Counted from the first letter of the stretch, positions 1 through 11,974 are shown. The stretch: DNA of 64,000 bases from Brachycybe producta (GCA_036925085.1 JAUPFP010000015.1:4036426-4100425), one strand, 5' to 3'. Translations and numbers: made by a program. Notes: generated from the sequence alone by a model not told the origin.

Positions 1-164
1 AATCTCGCCCCCTAACTCAACATTTGTCCCAAAATGGAAACAATTACAACAAACAAACAAACAAGGTCACAAATATACAGGGGTGTCTTATTGGCAAAGT
101 AATGTTTTTTTTAAATATATGAAGTTAGTGCAAAAATCAGAAACTTCTCCTTTTATTTGAAAAA

Positions 165-300
165 CATCTGTGGTTAAGAAGTTTTATGAACAGCTGATTA
201 TTTTTTTCGAACTCTTGATAATTAATTCTGTGTTTTCAGAGGAGTTAAGAGAGTCACACATGCTGAAAAAAAAAGAAATCCCACTGAAAACCCTACTTTT
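165..300 (+). repeat. F foldback left-end fragment
   Basis: TTTTATGAACAGCTGATTAT then CGAACTCTTGATAATTAATT and a CAGAGGAGTTAAGAG tail. No matching right arm nearby. Confidence 0.5.
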
Positions 301-480
301 TAAAGCATTTTAAGCCGGGTATTTACAAAAAGAGCGAGCAAAAATAAACAATTGGCCCGTGTTCGCCAATGTTTCTTTGCTCGTGTTGTTCCCTTGAAAT
401 GCAACACCACCAGTGTTGCATTTGTAAAACAAATTAACTAAACAAATTTGGTTCAGTATAAATAAATTGCAAACCTACTT

Positions 481-779
481 TATACCTTGTACACAACACA
501 TGAGTTAAATGAATTCAAATTAAATGTGTTTAGGTGAATTATACGGAATCCAGTTAAGGACCGAACACAAATAAAAATTGACATTTATTATTAATATTTT
601 AAAATTGAAATACTAAATCAATATTTTAATGTCAATAGTTTATATAAAATATTTAAGTATTAACTCGAATATTTTCAGATTATTAACTGAATAAATTGAA
701 TTCGACATATTGTTAGTTTGTCCTTCACGGGGCTCTGTAGAACACCGTTTATTATTTTAATGCATTTAAATTATCAGAT
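481..779 (-). repeat. Dispersed repeat H, copy 1
   Basis: Reverse orientation of the copies at 13287 and 42857. Shared landmarks: ACCTTGTACAC end, AATTCACCTAAACAC word, GAATTCAATTTATTCAGTTA, and TCTACAGAGCCCYGTGAAGG. Class unknown. Confidence 0.7.
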
Positions 780-923
780 ATGTGTACTCGGTATTAATTA
801 GCCTTTACTAATATATAAATTATTGTTTTTACATAATTAATAAGTTAACTGCATTTAAATATTAAACATGTTCAACAGACACCTGATAAAATCATAAAAC
901 ATTAATAATGAACTCTACAACAC

Positions 924-1074
924 AGGCAGTTGGGCGCAGCCAGAAAAATGGTCTTTTAGCCCCGCCCTTTTATGAGCATCAGACCAATAACAAACCCATA
1001 ACTAACAGACTCAAACACGTAACGAACCCGAAATAACCAATCAGAACGAACTTTTCTGGCTGCGCCCAACTGCT
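924..1074 (+). mobile_element. GC-core foldback MITE, subfamily D
   Basis: AGGCAGTTGGGCGCAGCCAG to CTGGCTGCGCCCAACTGCT, with TAGCCCCGCCC in the left arm. CTACAACAC occurs just outside both ends, though separated by five extra bases on the right. Confidence 0.78.
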
Positions 1075-1079
1075 TCACG

Positions 1080-2050
1080 CTACAACACGGTTCTTACCCC
1101 CGAAATCAAACAAATCCATTTCCCTAACTATAAAGTAACCATGACTTGTTTCATTTCCCACAACTCAAATTAGATTTTTTTTTACTTTGCGCAACTTCGT
1201 TAATTATTTTCAAATTAGCGACGTCTAAACCTACTTAAAACACCCTTCAAACAGGAATATTTATGAAGATATATTATGAAAACTGCTAATTGAGCATAAG
1301 AAACATTAAACAAATTAATTTTTTTAATGCAATTGTGATCTTTCTTGTGTTGCTATATACGACATGCAACTTTTGATAAAACTTTCCTTTCAACTAGTGT
1401 GTGACTTAGTCTCACATTGAGTTGCACAAGTTCAATTTCTGAGAGACTTTTTTTTAATGAAACTTTCGAACAACCAACCAATCAGGCTGTATGCCGGAAA
1501 TGACAACAAAACTTTGAATTTCCGGTTACAGGACTTCTTGGTTTATGAACTTTCTGTTAGCTAGCTTGGTCATACTGGAACTAGGTTGTAAATCTAGTTT
1601 CATGTGTTATATATATAGAAGTTTATTACAAAGCAAGTTCTTGTTGCAAGTCACATTACAAGTTGCATTGCATTAAAAGTTGCTAGTGTGATAGGAGCAT
1701 AAGTGCAACGTGCTCACACTAAGAACCAAATTTCAAGATTTCCAATTATTAACGGTCCTTTTTTTAAAAAAAAAAAACCTGCAACACAAGAGACACACCT
1801 TGTCGTCGTTTCCACACCCAGGTTCAACTTTTATTTAGTAATCACAATGTGTCTGAGGTCAGATCAATAATAAAAGAAAACTAGAAAACCACATACAGGA
1901 AAACAAAACACAATCTAGTCACGCCCACTCCACACAAACTTCGAAAATTAATTAAAGTATCGAATAATATAATGTTATATATAAAAAACTAGAAGTGTAG
2001 TTCTGTGTTCAGACCGACAACTAATACGGTATTCAATACCCAACTCCAGT
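1080..2050. other. Non-coding, nothing recognised
   Basis: AT-rich DNA with poly(T/A) runs. Only weak internal pairings (TGCAACTTTTGAT, AAGTTGCATTGC words at 1360-1700). No splice-flanked open frame seen on either strand. Confidence 0.5.
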
Positions 2051-2051
2051 G

Positions 2052-2257
2052 ACAGGCATATAGAAATCGGTTAAAACTTCAGTTGGCTCCACCCTTTTTA
2101 TGACGACCGGCAACTTCTAATTGGTTGGTTATGTAGTCTGACGTCACATGCTCCGCCCTTTTCAACGTCAAACCACACAACAAACCAATTAGAAGTTGCC
2201 GGTCGTCATAAAAATGGAGGAGCTAACTGAAGTTCGTCCCGATTTCTAAATTCCTGT
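2052..2257 (+). mobile_element. GC-core foldback MITE, subfamily B
   Basis: Palindromic element with ACAGGC ends. Arms contain GGCTCCACCCTTTTTATGAC and its complement around a TGACGTCA-containing centre. No clear target duplication. Confidence 0.75.
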
Positions 2258-2478
2258 CACAGTAATCCAGTATTCAATCCGGGAATAACTACTTGAACTC
2301 CTGAGGTGAATTATGTCATAACTGGTTTAATTAAGCTAAGCGCGTACAGGTCTACCCATCATGTTTTTCAAGCATCTTATGCTTTTACTAATAAGACTGG
2401 ATAAAACACGTATATCTCGCGGTATCCATTTTCGTGTTAAACGGTTTCCAATGTAGACTATAAAAAGTAATCGAAATT

Positions 2479-2672
2479 ACAGGCAAGTATGCTCAACAAG
2501 ATGCAGTCGTTTGCCCCGCCCTTTTATGAGCGTCAGACCAAATAGCAAAAAATTAAAAATTGATAAAGGGCGGGGCATGTGACGTCAGACCAAATAACAA
2601 ACCAATTAGAAGTTGCCGTTCCTCAAAAGGGCGGGGGCAAACGACTGCATCTTGCTGAGCACACTTGCCTGT
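2479..2672 (+). mobile_element. GC-core foldback MITE, subfamily C
   Basis: ACAGGCAAGTATGCTCA ... TGAGCACACTTGCCTGT, with the arms' GCCCCGCCC core. Perfect 8 bp duplication TCGAAATT on both sides. Confidence 0.82.
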
Positions 2673-3069
2673 TCGAAATTGCGTTGCCATGATGTTTACA
2701 CTTTGGTTCTTCTAGTTTCCAACAAATTTTTCTTTCTTTTAAAGACTACCATCTAACAATAATTGATTTTCAGTACATTTTCGGTCTGTAAGTTATATTA
2801 ATTATTATATGACACAATAAGAACAACATAACACAGTGGGATCGATCAATGGATCAATGTATTGATCTCAGACAAAAACAGACCTATTTTATTACTGTTT
2901 GAAAGAAAACCTGCTGAGAAGAAGAAGAAGAATCACCACTCACTGACTAGTCTAGTGTCCCAATAACCTCCATTTTTTTTTGAAGTTCTTTCTAGTCTCT
3001 AAACTAACAACATTATACAAAAAAAAACTGTTTAAAATTCACAAATTTCTCTCTTTTCTTATTGAACTT

Positions 3070-3418
3070 TTTTTAAAGTGGGTTTTAAAAGTGTAAACGC
3101 CTCTCTCTCTCTCTCTCTCTCTCGAACTCTTGATTAATTCTGTCTTTCAGGTGCAAAATGAAGAGAAACTTTGAAAGTGTTTTAAAAACTAGAAGGGTAG
3201 TCCAATCATTCGAGTTATTTTCATATTAATAATATCTTTAAACCAAAAAAGCCTTTTTATCCCAATTTGAAAATAATCTGACTTTAAAAACAGACAACAT
3301 TTTCTAATTTTTTTTATATAAAAAGTTCATTTTGAACAATTTCAACATGAAAATATTAAGTGATTCAGCTACCCTTCTAGTTTCTGAAACAAATTCCAGT
3401 TTCTCTTAAGATTGCTCC
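3070..3418 (+). repeat. F foldback element
   Basis: Left arm TTTAGAAAC-type segment (AAAACTAGAAGGGTAGTCCA), right arm GCTACCCTTCTAGTTTCTGA. CTTTCAGGTGCAAAATGAAG lies outside the arm. A (CT)n tract interrupts the left end, and the G element inserts at its right end. Confidence 0.75.
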
Positions 3419-3422
3419 TTAA

Positions 3423-3787
3423 GCCCCGTTTTCACGATAGTTGCTTGTCATGAGAGCAGCAACTATCGCGAGAACTATCTTCGTGAAGACCACATGATAG
3501 TCACTATCACACTGTCGCGAGATAGCACTATCACAACTATATCTCGTTTGACTAGATAGTTGATAGTACTGTCGTAATAGTAGTGTGACCACTTTGTAGG
3601 GCAATTTGGCTTCAGTAGGGAAAGAGAGGCAACACTGTTGTTGACTCAATGATATCTGTGAAGTAAACGTCACACTATCACGTTACTTCAAGACATGTAG
3701 ACAGTTGCTTATCGTGAGAGTGAACTATCGCAACTTTCATGACAGCTACTCTCACGATAGAACTATCGCCAGCGTGAAAACGAGGCT
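3423..3787 (+). mobile_element. Single MITE with TTAA-like flanks (G element)
   Basis: Terminal inverted repeat GCCCCGTTTTCACG with CGTGAAAACGAGGC. Interior is built of repeated ACTATCGCGA/GATAGT words. Bounded by TTAA at the left and TTTAA at the right, compatible with but not proof of a TTAA target. Confidence 0.65.
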
Positions 3788-4441
3788 TTAAAGATAAATA
3801 ACTAGATGTGGAGCGGCTTCTACACTTAAAAACTACAATTTCTTTTTACAGTTGTTGCTCTTCTGAAACACAGAATAATATCAGCTATAATAATAATAAA
3901 AATAAATAATAAATTAATAATAAGCTGTTCAATAAAACATTAAATATGAAATAAAAAAAATAATATAAATAATAAAAAAAATACCAATTCCAAAAAGACG
4001 TAAATCCGATGTATTCCAACTATTGGTAGACTGAATGATACATTGAAACATTCTGTTGGTCAGTCAGTCAGTCAGTCTCTCTTTTTCGGTTGTGCGTCCA
4101 ATCACTTTCTCTCACTCTCTCTCTCTCTCTCTCTCAGGTCAAGATGAACTTTTAATGTTTTTCATATAAAGTCACGATAAAAAGTCAAGAATCCCGAACT
4201 TTTTTTTTATATACAGTAAATATATATATATAAAGCATCAAAGATCATCATCATCATTCAAATCCATTTTTTTCTTCCTGACTCAACTAAACGAACAGCG
4301 AAATAACTAATCAAATCGCGAAACAACAACACGAAAAAATTTACATATATAACAAATTAGATTATGTCACGTTTATAGTCGGACATTTACACGATAAAAG
4401 TCCTCTCTCTCTCTCTCTCGACCTATGTATCACATATTTAA

Positions 4442-4647
4442 ACAGACAGTTACAAATCGGTCAGAACTTCAGTTGGCTTCGCCCTTGTTATGACGACCGG
4501 CAACTTCTAATTGGCTGGTTATGTAGTCTGACGTTGAAAAGGGCGGAGCATGTGACGTCAGACTACATAACCAGCCAATTAAAAGTTGCCTGTCTTCATA
4601 ACAAGGGCGGAGCCAAACGAAGTTCTGACCGATTTCTAACTGTCTGT
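4442..4647 (+). mobile_element. GC-core foldback MITE, subfamily B
   Basis: ACAGACAGTTACAAATCGG ... CCGATTTCTAACTGTCTGT. Flanks ATATTTAA on both sides. Core GCTTCGCCC/GGGCGGAGC, centre GTTGAAAAGGGCGGAGC. Confidence 0.8.
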
Positions 4648-4684
4648 AATATTTAATACAAATCAAGAGCAAAAATCACTTCTA

Positions 4685-5255
4685 TAGGTGCTTGTGACAC
4701 TTCACCCTAAAGTTGTTCACCTAAAAGACAAGTTTTCACCTAAACCAAATACTCTAAACAGGGGTCAGGATGAACATCATAGGTAACCCTAAAACTTTGA
4801 AACAGAATGCATACAGAAATGGATGAACACTATTAACTTGGGTGCAAAACAGACAAATCATGTTTTAAATCGATTTTTTTTTTACATTCTGAGGATGGGG
4901 GGGCTGCGACCCCCAGGCCCCATATGCAAGAAACTAAATTTAACAAAACCCCACCTAATAAAGATGTATAAAAAAAAGTATAGTGTTCATCCAATTCTAT
5001 AACCATTCAGTTTCGGGTTTTAGAGTTACCCCAAATGTTCATCCTTTTAATCTGTCCCCTAAATAGTAGTAGGTTAAATGTTTTTTTTAGATGAAAATGT
5101 ATTAGAAGAAATATCTTTAGATGATTGTTCATTAGGTGAAAACATTTAGGTGTATTGTCATTTAGGTGAAATAATGTTTTAAGAGTATTTTTGGTTTAGG
5201 TGTAATTGTGTTTAGGTGAACAACTTTAGGCTGAAGTGTTTTGACGCCCGTCTAT
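4685..5255 (+). mobile_element. Inverted-repeat element with TTCACCTAAA words
   Basis: Left end GACACTTCACCCTAAAGTTG, right end CAACTTTAGGCTGAAGTGTT. The interior repeats TTCACCTAAA and its complement. Its middle holds a G-rich stretch (GGATGGGGGGGCTGCG). Confidence 0.65.
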
Positions 5256-5388
5256 AAACGTAGCCATTACATTCTGATGTAGTCAAAGTGGAAAAAAAAA
5301 AAAAAATCAACACATTCCACAAAGTCACTAGTCAATTTACGAAACGCACCAATTCAATATAGTAAATTGTGCACATTGACGAGCCCTT

Positions 5389-5790
5389 TTAAGATGGTTT
5401 GCAACTGTAAATGGAGCTTCTCGAACTCGTGTTTTTGAGCTGCAAAAATGAAGAGAAACTTTAACGTGTTTTAGAAACTAGAAGGGTAAGCTCTCAAAAT
5501 CACTTTAAGTTATTAAGCTAACTTTTTCTAGTTTCTAAATCACGTTGATATCTTTCAAAATATGCGTGGTTATGGTGTTTGAAAATGAAAAAACAAGTAA
5601 TATTTTAAAAAAATTTACCAATAAAAAGTTTATTTTGAAAGATATCAAACATGACCCCCACCCCCACCCCCCTTAAGTGACTGTGTTATCCTTCTAGTTT
5701 CTAATACACTTTCTAGTTTCTCTCAATTTTTTTCCTGAAAGACAGAATAACCAGATTTCAAAAATCAGCTGTTCATATAAACCATCTTAA
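5389..5790 (+). repeat. F foldback element, full-length type
   Basis: Starts TTAAGATGGTTT and ends AAACCATCTTAA. Inner arms TTTTAGAAACTAGAAGGGTA and TATCCTTCTAGTTTCTAA, AAAATATGCG-type centre, and AAAGATATC near the loop. Best-preserved set of outer ends in the window. Confidence 0.78.
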
Positions 5791-5991
5791 TTTGCAACAA
5801 CAACAAAAAACACCTAAAAGACAAGCAAATACTACAAAATGTCATTATTAAGGCATTCTCTACATTGTCTAGTCAATAGTTATTCTGCACCCACTGTCTT
5901 AAATGCTCGTCTATGTGCGAATTTACAACCGAATTATAGTCATACCCTCTCATTTAAGTCACCTCTGAGAAAGGAAATCTCGCCATAATGG

Positions 5992-6223
5992 ACAGGCAAT
6001 TAGAAATCGGGACGAACTTCAGTTGGCTCCGCCGTTTTTATGACGAACGCAACTTCTAATTGTTTGGTTATGTAGTCTGACGTCATATGGAGCACATGAC
6101 GTCACGAAAAGGGCGGAGCGCCTTTTTTCAACGTCGAACCACACAACAAACCAATTAGAAGTTCCCGGTCGTCATAAAAAGGGCGGAGCCAACTGAAGTT
6201 CGTCCCGATTTCTAAATGCCTGT
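5992..6223 (+). mobile_element. GC-core foldback MITE, subfamily B
   Basis: ACAGGCAATTAGAAATCGGG to CCCGATTTCTAAATGCCTGT, flanked by CATAATGG on both sides. The long minus-strand open frame here is a product of the palindrome. Confidence 0.82.
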
Positions 6224-6417
6224 TCATAATGGGGGTTGACCAACCTCTATAGCCTCGCGTGCCTCTTTCTTCCAATGATGATTCGGTTAACGATATCAGT
6301 TTCACAAAGGATTCCTTAACGTTAATCGAGGTAGGACTGTGTCTCCTTTTTGCAAATTGACGAGTGACTTTGTAGAATGCGGTAAACTCACCAAATAATT
6401 CCAACATTTTACCTTCT

Positions 6418-6683
6418 CACGACAACGAAGGTTGAGAGGCCTGGAGGTTGAGGCTACCAATGCTTCTATAGTTCTATAGATTAGAGTTATGCTGGCGATG
6501 GAGTATGTTAGAGGGTAGTAAGTTATCTTAATGATTTTTTAAGTCAAAGTAGATGCTAAAACTCATTTTCTTATTAAATGAAACTTCCTAACGAAAGTTG
6601 ATAAGTTAAGCACCACCTTTTGACTTAAGAATACTACCCTATAATGGTAGCTAGCCTCCATATCCAACCGTCGTTGTCTTGCA
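6418..6683 (+). mobile_element. Small inverted-repeat element
   Basis: GACAACGAAGGTTGAGAGG at the left pairs imperfectly with CCTCCATATCCAACCGTCGT near the right end. Non-coding. Confidence 0.45.
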
Positions 6684-7002
6684 AGATACAGAGATACAAA
6701 TTTGAATTTTCAGAAGAAAAAGAAAAGTTAAAATAAAAAACCAAATGCACCCCACACATCGAACAACAATCCAATTACACCCACAAATCAAAAGAAAAAA
6801 CACAGAAAGAGAAAACTCAACCTGGTCCTAAAACACCCTTGGATAAAAAAATGACTTAAAGAGATAAAAGAGGGTAGAGGGTAAGAGAGGGTAAATATGG
6901 GTTAACAAAGAAGGGAAAAAAAGATTCTGAATTTGTGATTGCGATTTTTCTTTTGGCTTTTTTTTGTTGTTCTCTCTCTCTCTCTCTCTGTCACTCTACC
7001 CC

Positions 7003-7207
7003 ACAGGCAATTAGAAAACGGGATGAACAGAAGTTGGCTCCGCCCTTTTTATGACTAACGCAAGTTCTAATTGGTTTGTTGTGTGGTTCGACGTTGAAAA
7101 GGACGGAGCATGTGACGTCAGACTACATAACCAACCAATTAGAAGTTGCCGTAAGTCATAAAAAGGGCGGAGCCAACTTCTGTTCATCCCGTTTTCTAAT
7201 TACGTGT
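7003..7207 (+). mobile_element. GC-core foldback MITE, subfamily B
   Basis: ACAGGCAATTAGAAAACGGG to CCCGTTTTCTAATTACGTGT, set in a CT-repeat, so a target duplication cannot be read. Confidence 0.8.
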
Positions 7208-7829
7208 CTCTCTCTCTCCCTCCCTCCCTTCTTTTTCTTACATTTGATCAAGTGCATCATCGGTTCAACAAGTTTTAGGTGGCGGCGAACGGAAGTTGGA
7301 TAATTCACGTTTTTTTGTCTGTAATGTAGACAGTTAAAGAAAGAGAGATTGACAAGGAGGGGGTCAAAGGAGGACGAGGGTTAGAAAGGACTCAAGGAGA
7401 GAGAGAGAGAGAGCTAAGGAGATTTAGAGGGTGAAATAACACAAGAAAGAATATGTTGAGAAAGTGTATATATTTCTCAGTCTAAACTTCCACATTTCAA
7501 ATTGTAAAAAAAGCAGAAAACTTAAAATAAAAGAAACTTGTGATTGATGCTTGTTTTTCCTTCAAAATGATCTTTTATTATTGTAAAATGTGTAAAACTA
7601 ACATCCTTTTTAGAACTAATGTACACACAATTAAGAAAGACAAATCAAGTCTTAACTTAACAAACACAAAAAAGGTCCTAAAAGCCGAAAAGAAAAGAAG
7701 AATGTCAACTAATCCATTTCTAACGAGTCTGGCTGGGATTTTAAGAGTAAAAACTTTCCTTCTCAAAAGACCTACCTCTCACCCAGCTCACCCACACCAA
7801 CGAGGAACACGGGAACGGTAACGGGAAGG

Positions 7830-8014
7830 CAGGCATCTGTAGACAGCTTCAGAATTTCTTTGGCTATATGAGCGTCATCAATTTCTAATTGGTTTTTCTA
7901 CTGAGTCTAATGTCACATGCTCCGCCCTTTTCATTTCTAATTGGTTGATATTTGGTGTGACGCTCATAACAGGGCAGAGCCAAAGAAATTCTGAAGCTGT
8001 CCACAGATGTCTGT
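7830..8014 (+). mobile_element. GC-core foldback MITE, subfamily E
   Basis: Ends CAGGCATCTGTAGACAGCTT and AGCTGTCCACAGATGTCTGT. The core has ATGCTCCGCCC and GGGCAGAGCC. Confidence 0.75.
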
Positions 8015-8055
8015 GTGGGAAGGTGGCGAGACATCCAACATATGGAGGGCAATGG

Positions 8056-8248
8056 ACAGGCAATTAAAAATCGGGACGAACTTCAGTTGGCTCCGCCCTT
8101 TTTATGACGAACGCAACTTCTAATTAGTCTGACGTCACATGCTCCGCCCTTTTCAACGTCGAACCACGCAACAAACCAATTAGAAGTTACGGTCGTCATA
8201 AAAAAGGGCGGAGCCAACTTCTGTTCATCCCGTTTACTAATTGCCTGT
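8056..8248 (+). mobile_element. GC-core foldback MITE, subfamily B, between inverted flanks
   Basis: ACAGGCAATTAAAAATCGGG to CCCGTTTACTAATTGCCTGT. The flanks on both sides (GACATCCAACATATGG and TATGTTGGATGTC) are themselves inverted, so it lies in the loop of a larger palindrome. Confidence 0.78.
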
Positions 8249-8514
8249 CATATGGAGGGGCTCCATTTCCCGCTCTATGTTGGATGTCCCGTTACCTACC
8301 CACTCGACCGTTCCCGTGTCTTCTGTTGGGATGAGTATACAGATTTCTTGGGGTACATTTTTTTTTCGAATAAAAACGTCACATATTCTACTTCTAATTT
8401 CTAGACAATTTGTAAACTGAAAAAAGTTTTTTAGAAATTAAGACGAGTAACTTTTGAATCAACTACAGAATATTTTCAATATGAACTTTTTTTGATAGGT
8501 TTTGTTGTGGACGA

Positions 8515-9070
8515 CCCCAGGTTGTGTAGAAATTGTCACATAAGCAATTGCTGTCAACATTACGGAGAAAAAAATGAGTGTTTTAGAAACTAGAATAGTA
8601 AAGGTTTCACTTAATGAGGTTTTAAAGTGTAAAATTATAAATGCCACTTGATTTCTTGACCATTCTTGTATTTCAAGGGCAAAATTAAGAAAATATAGAA
8701 ACTAGATGGGTAATTCAATCACATAAGGGTCTTTTCATGTTGACTGCTGTTTTAACTTTTTTTTTTAGTCAAAACTTAAAACAGTTCGAGACCGTTTCAA
8801 ATTGCAAGACAAAGCTTATTTTGAAAGATATCAACATTTAAGTGCTTGAGATACTTTTCTAGTTTCTAAAACAAATTCATATTTTTTCTCAATTTTGCAC
8901 CTGAAAATATCTAATAGTCAAACAGTTCGAAGAGGCATTTTTACCAATTTTAAACTTTAACACCACAGTATGTGACACCTTTACTATTCTAGTATATAAA
9001 ACACACTCAATTCCTTCCCCTAATGCTGACGACCATTGCTTATGTAACAGTAAACGTTTCTCCACAAGTT
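8515..9070 (+). repeat. Nested F foldback elements
   Basis: Outer arms TTTTAGAAACTAGAATAGTA (8579) and TTTACTATTCTAGTATATAA (8979) enclose an independent F copy at about 8660-8925 (ATAGAAACTAGATGGGTAAT / TACTTTTCTAGTTTCTAAAA). A foldback has inserted into a relative. Confidence 0.65.
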
Positions 9071-9990
9071 TAGAAACGTCCCCCCCCCCTCCCCCAGAAA
9101 AAATTAGAAACCACAAACCAAACTTTAAAACTTTTTGCCTTCAGACAAAACTGTCCACGGGTCAAGTCTGTGTTTTGTAAGGATAATAAATGGAAATTCG
9201 GAAAACCCACTTTGCTTTATAATCCCCCCCCATTTCTCTCTCTCTCTCCCCCTCAAAAGATTATAATCATTCCCAATTCACACAAGGAGCAAAGGGGAGC
9301 AACAGGAGAGAGGGGAGAACAAGGGGGACCCCCTGTTGTTAGATTTACGCGACCCACTAGACAATACCTCAATTTATTAAATACTCCCCAAAAGAAAGAA
9401 AAAAATCCAGAACCAAAAAAAAAATTAATTCTAATCACCGCTTTTCATTAATTATCAAAGTCAGACAACGAAATTATTTTCGAATAAATTCGGAAATTTC
9501 GATTTTGTTTGCTCTTTTTTTCCCCTATTTTTTTTTCTACAGGAAATCACTTTTTTTTTTTAAAAAAAAGTCTAAAAGGTCAATTACCCAGAAAAGTATA
9601 AATGGAGAAGTTCTTTTTCTGGATTTTTTAACAGGAAACACAAACAAAATTACAACAATATATTTATTATTATAAATAGAAACGACAGAAAAATGATCAA
9701 ATTTGAAGCCGAAATATAAAAAAAATGTCAATGAAATAAAAATCGGGAGTTTTAAAAAAGTAATCATAAAAATCATCCAATTAGAATTTAATCTCTCTTT
9801 CGGAAAACAAAAAAAATGATTGACATTTCCGGTGACGTCCATTTAAAAAAGAAAATCCATCAGTTTCAAAGCCCCGACGACAACAACTTTACAGTTACGG
9901 GGGTACACTGGATGATGAACAACACATTGTCAAAATCTCACAACAGATTGAGCAAAACTATCAAGTTACCATGGCAACCAGAACGTATAT
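9070..9990. other. Low-complexity, non-coding
   Basis: Poly-C, CT and poly-A tracts with accidental open frames (glycine/proline or lysine-rich). No transposon ends recognised. Confidence 0.5.
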
Positions 9991-10048
9991 ACCATACTGT
10001 ATAGGGCTCGGATTTTTATGCAATATCAAGCAAATGTTTCTCAATCTG

Positions 10049-10226
10049 ACAGGCAAGTAAAGACAGTAAGATAGTCGTTTGCTCCGCCCCTTTTATGTGG
10101 ATGGTTTGTTACGTATTCTGACGTCACATGCCCCGCCCTTTTCAATATTGAATTGGTTGACATTTGGTCTGACGTTCATAAAAGCGCGGCGTAAACGACT
10201 GTATCTCCCTGTCTTTACATCCCTGT
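10049..10226 (+). mobile_element. GC-core foldback MITE, subfamily C
   Basis: ACAGGCAAGTAAAGACAG to CTGTCTTTACATCCCTGT. Perfect 9 bp duplication CTCAATCTG (10040-10048, 10227-10235) inside a family A copy. Confidence 0.85.
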
Positions 10227-10350
10227 CTCAATCTGTGGCCAAAGGGTCAATTGTGAAGTAACAAACAACTGGTCAAAAACACTGGTTACAAGCTTCTAAC
10301 AAGCCTTTTTTTAATTAGAAAACAAGCATTAATTGCAGTTGTTTTAATGA

Positions 10351-10556
10351 ACAGGTAGTTATAAATAGGTGAAAACTTCAGTTGGCTCCGCCCTTGTTAT
10401 GACGACTGGCAACTTCTAATTGGCTGGTCATGTAGTCTGAAGTTGAAAAGGGCGGAGCATGTGACGTCAGACTTTATAACCAGCCAATTAGAAGTTGCCA
10501 GTCGTCATAACAAGGGCGGAGCCAACTGAAGTTTTCACCTATTTCTAACTGCCTGT
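10351..10556 (+). mobile_element. GC-core foldback MITE, subfamily B
   Basis: ACAGGTAGTTATAAATAGGT to CCTATTTCTAACTGCCTGT. Perfect 9 bp duplication TTTTAATGA (10342-10350, 10557-10565). Confidence 0.87.
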
Positions 10557-11396
10557 TTTTAATGATGATTACTTTACAATTGGCACTAGGAAAGCCACAA
10601 CTTGAGAAACATTTGCTAAAAACACAGCTTCTAAAATCAGCTGTTCATAAACCACCTCCACACTCAGTCATCGTTTTAGAAATGGTTACAACTTGCAACC
10701 CAACATTTCATAAAACTTTTCTTAACTAAATTCCTCTTGGAACACACGTGGTTTTTTTTTACTGTGTCAACATTGCCAGTTGCCATGACAACGTGCTCAT
10801 ATAACCGAGACACAACATGACGCCAGTGTCGTTAGTAATCATTACTCATTAGGTAGCCTAGCGGCTAAAAAAACACAAAGTTTAAAGCCGCCAAAAATAA
10901 AATGTTGAAGCTAATGTAAATTTTTTTTAATGTAATAATAATAATAATGTTGGCAATTACTTTTAACCTTTCTTTTGAACATTTTAAAAAAAATCCTTTA
11001 TGAAAAGGTAAATGTGCGCGCCATTTCATGTTAACGACCTCTCTCTCTCTCTCTCTATCTGTCTATACACCTTATATTATATACCAACTTAAGAGTGCTG
11101 TAATAATAATCTAGATTGCCAACTTTATTGTGGAGACAAATTACACGCACACAAAAAATATAAGAATTTTTTTATTCATCCAACATTCTCTTATTTTAAA
11201 GCCCATTGTACTCTATAATTTAGAACGAGAAGGGGGGGGGGAGGAGGAGGAGGGATAGCCCAAATTTCAAGAGAGAAAAAATAAGAGAAAAATGGGATGG
11301 AGGAGTGGACATGAAAAGGGGTGGTGGTTGGTGGAAATGTGAAATTTTTTTAAACCACAAATTCCAAACAAATAAAAAGTAGAACTTAATATAAAA

Positions 11397-11602
11397 ACAG
11401 GCAATTAGAAATCGGGACAAACAGAAGTTGGCTCCGCCCTTTTTATGACGACCGGTAACTTCTAATTGGTTGGTTATGTAGTCTGACGTCACATGCTCCG
11501 CCCTTTTCAACGTCGAACCACACAACAAACCAATTAGAAGTTGCCGTTCGTCATAAAAAAGGCGGAGCCAACTTCTGCTCGTCCCGATTTCTAATTGCCT
11601 GT
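11397..11602 (+). mobile_element. GC-core foldback MITE, subfamily B
   Basis: ACAGGCAATTAGAAATCGGG to CCCGATTTCTAATTGCCTGT. Flanks ATATAAAA/ATATAAAG (7 of 8). Confidence 0.83.
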
Positions 11603-11635
11603 ATATAAAGTCCTTTTCCACGCGCGACGTTTTGC

Positions 11636-11835
11636 ACAGGCATCTGTAGACAGCTTCAGAATTTTTTTTTTGGCTCCGCCCCTTTTATGAGCGTCATCAA
11701 TTTCTAATTGGTTTGTTACTGGGTCTGATGTCACATATGCCCAGCCCTTTTCAATTTCTAATTCGTTGATATTTGGTCTGACGCTCATAAAAGGGCGGAG
11801 CCAAATAAATCCTGAAGCTGTGTACAGACGCCTGT
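11636..11835 (+). mobile_element. GC-core foldback MITE, subfamily E
   Basis: ACAGGCATCTGTAGACAGCT to AGCTGTGTACAGACGCCTGT; core GGCTCCGCCCC and GGGCGGAGCC. Lies only 33 bp right of a subfamily B copy. Confidence 0.8.
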
Positions 11836-11974
11836 ATGTTTTTTCAAAACGTTTGCCTGACAATCAAGTGTGCTCAGGGTGGTCCAGAAATCCTTGACAG
11901 ATATACTGTATTAGTATAACACATTGTATTCTATCAAGAGACTTCCGGCGCACCCTATAGTTTCACGTTAAGAT

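Larger units (their letters stand above)
10004..10622 (+). mobile_element. Family A element split by two GC-core foldbacks
   Basis: Starts GGGCTCGGATTTTTATGCAA; right part ends GAGAAACATTTGCT with the terminal bases lost. GC-core foldbacks sit inside it at 10049-10226 and 10351-10556, each with its own 9 bp duplication, so they are younger. Confidence 0.78.

Noticed and set aside
6102-6407. 101-codon minus-strand open frame, and similar frames at 11220-11621, 19385-19648, 40493-40720, 50387-50605, 7076-7303 and 4469-4672
   Set aside because: All read through GC-core foldbacks. They share LEIG.NFSWLRP-type or [17 protein letters not shown]-type peptides because the palindromes are homologous, not because they are genes.
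9170-9451. 93-codon plus-strand frame with collagen-like GERGEQGGP
   Set aside because: Low-complexity, purine-rich sequence read by chance; no Gly-X-Y continuity beyond a few triplets.
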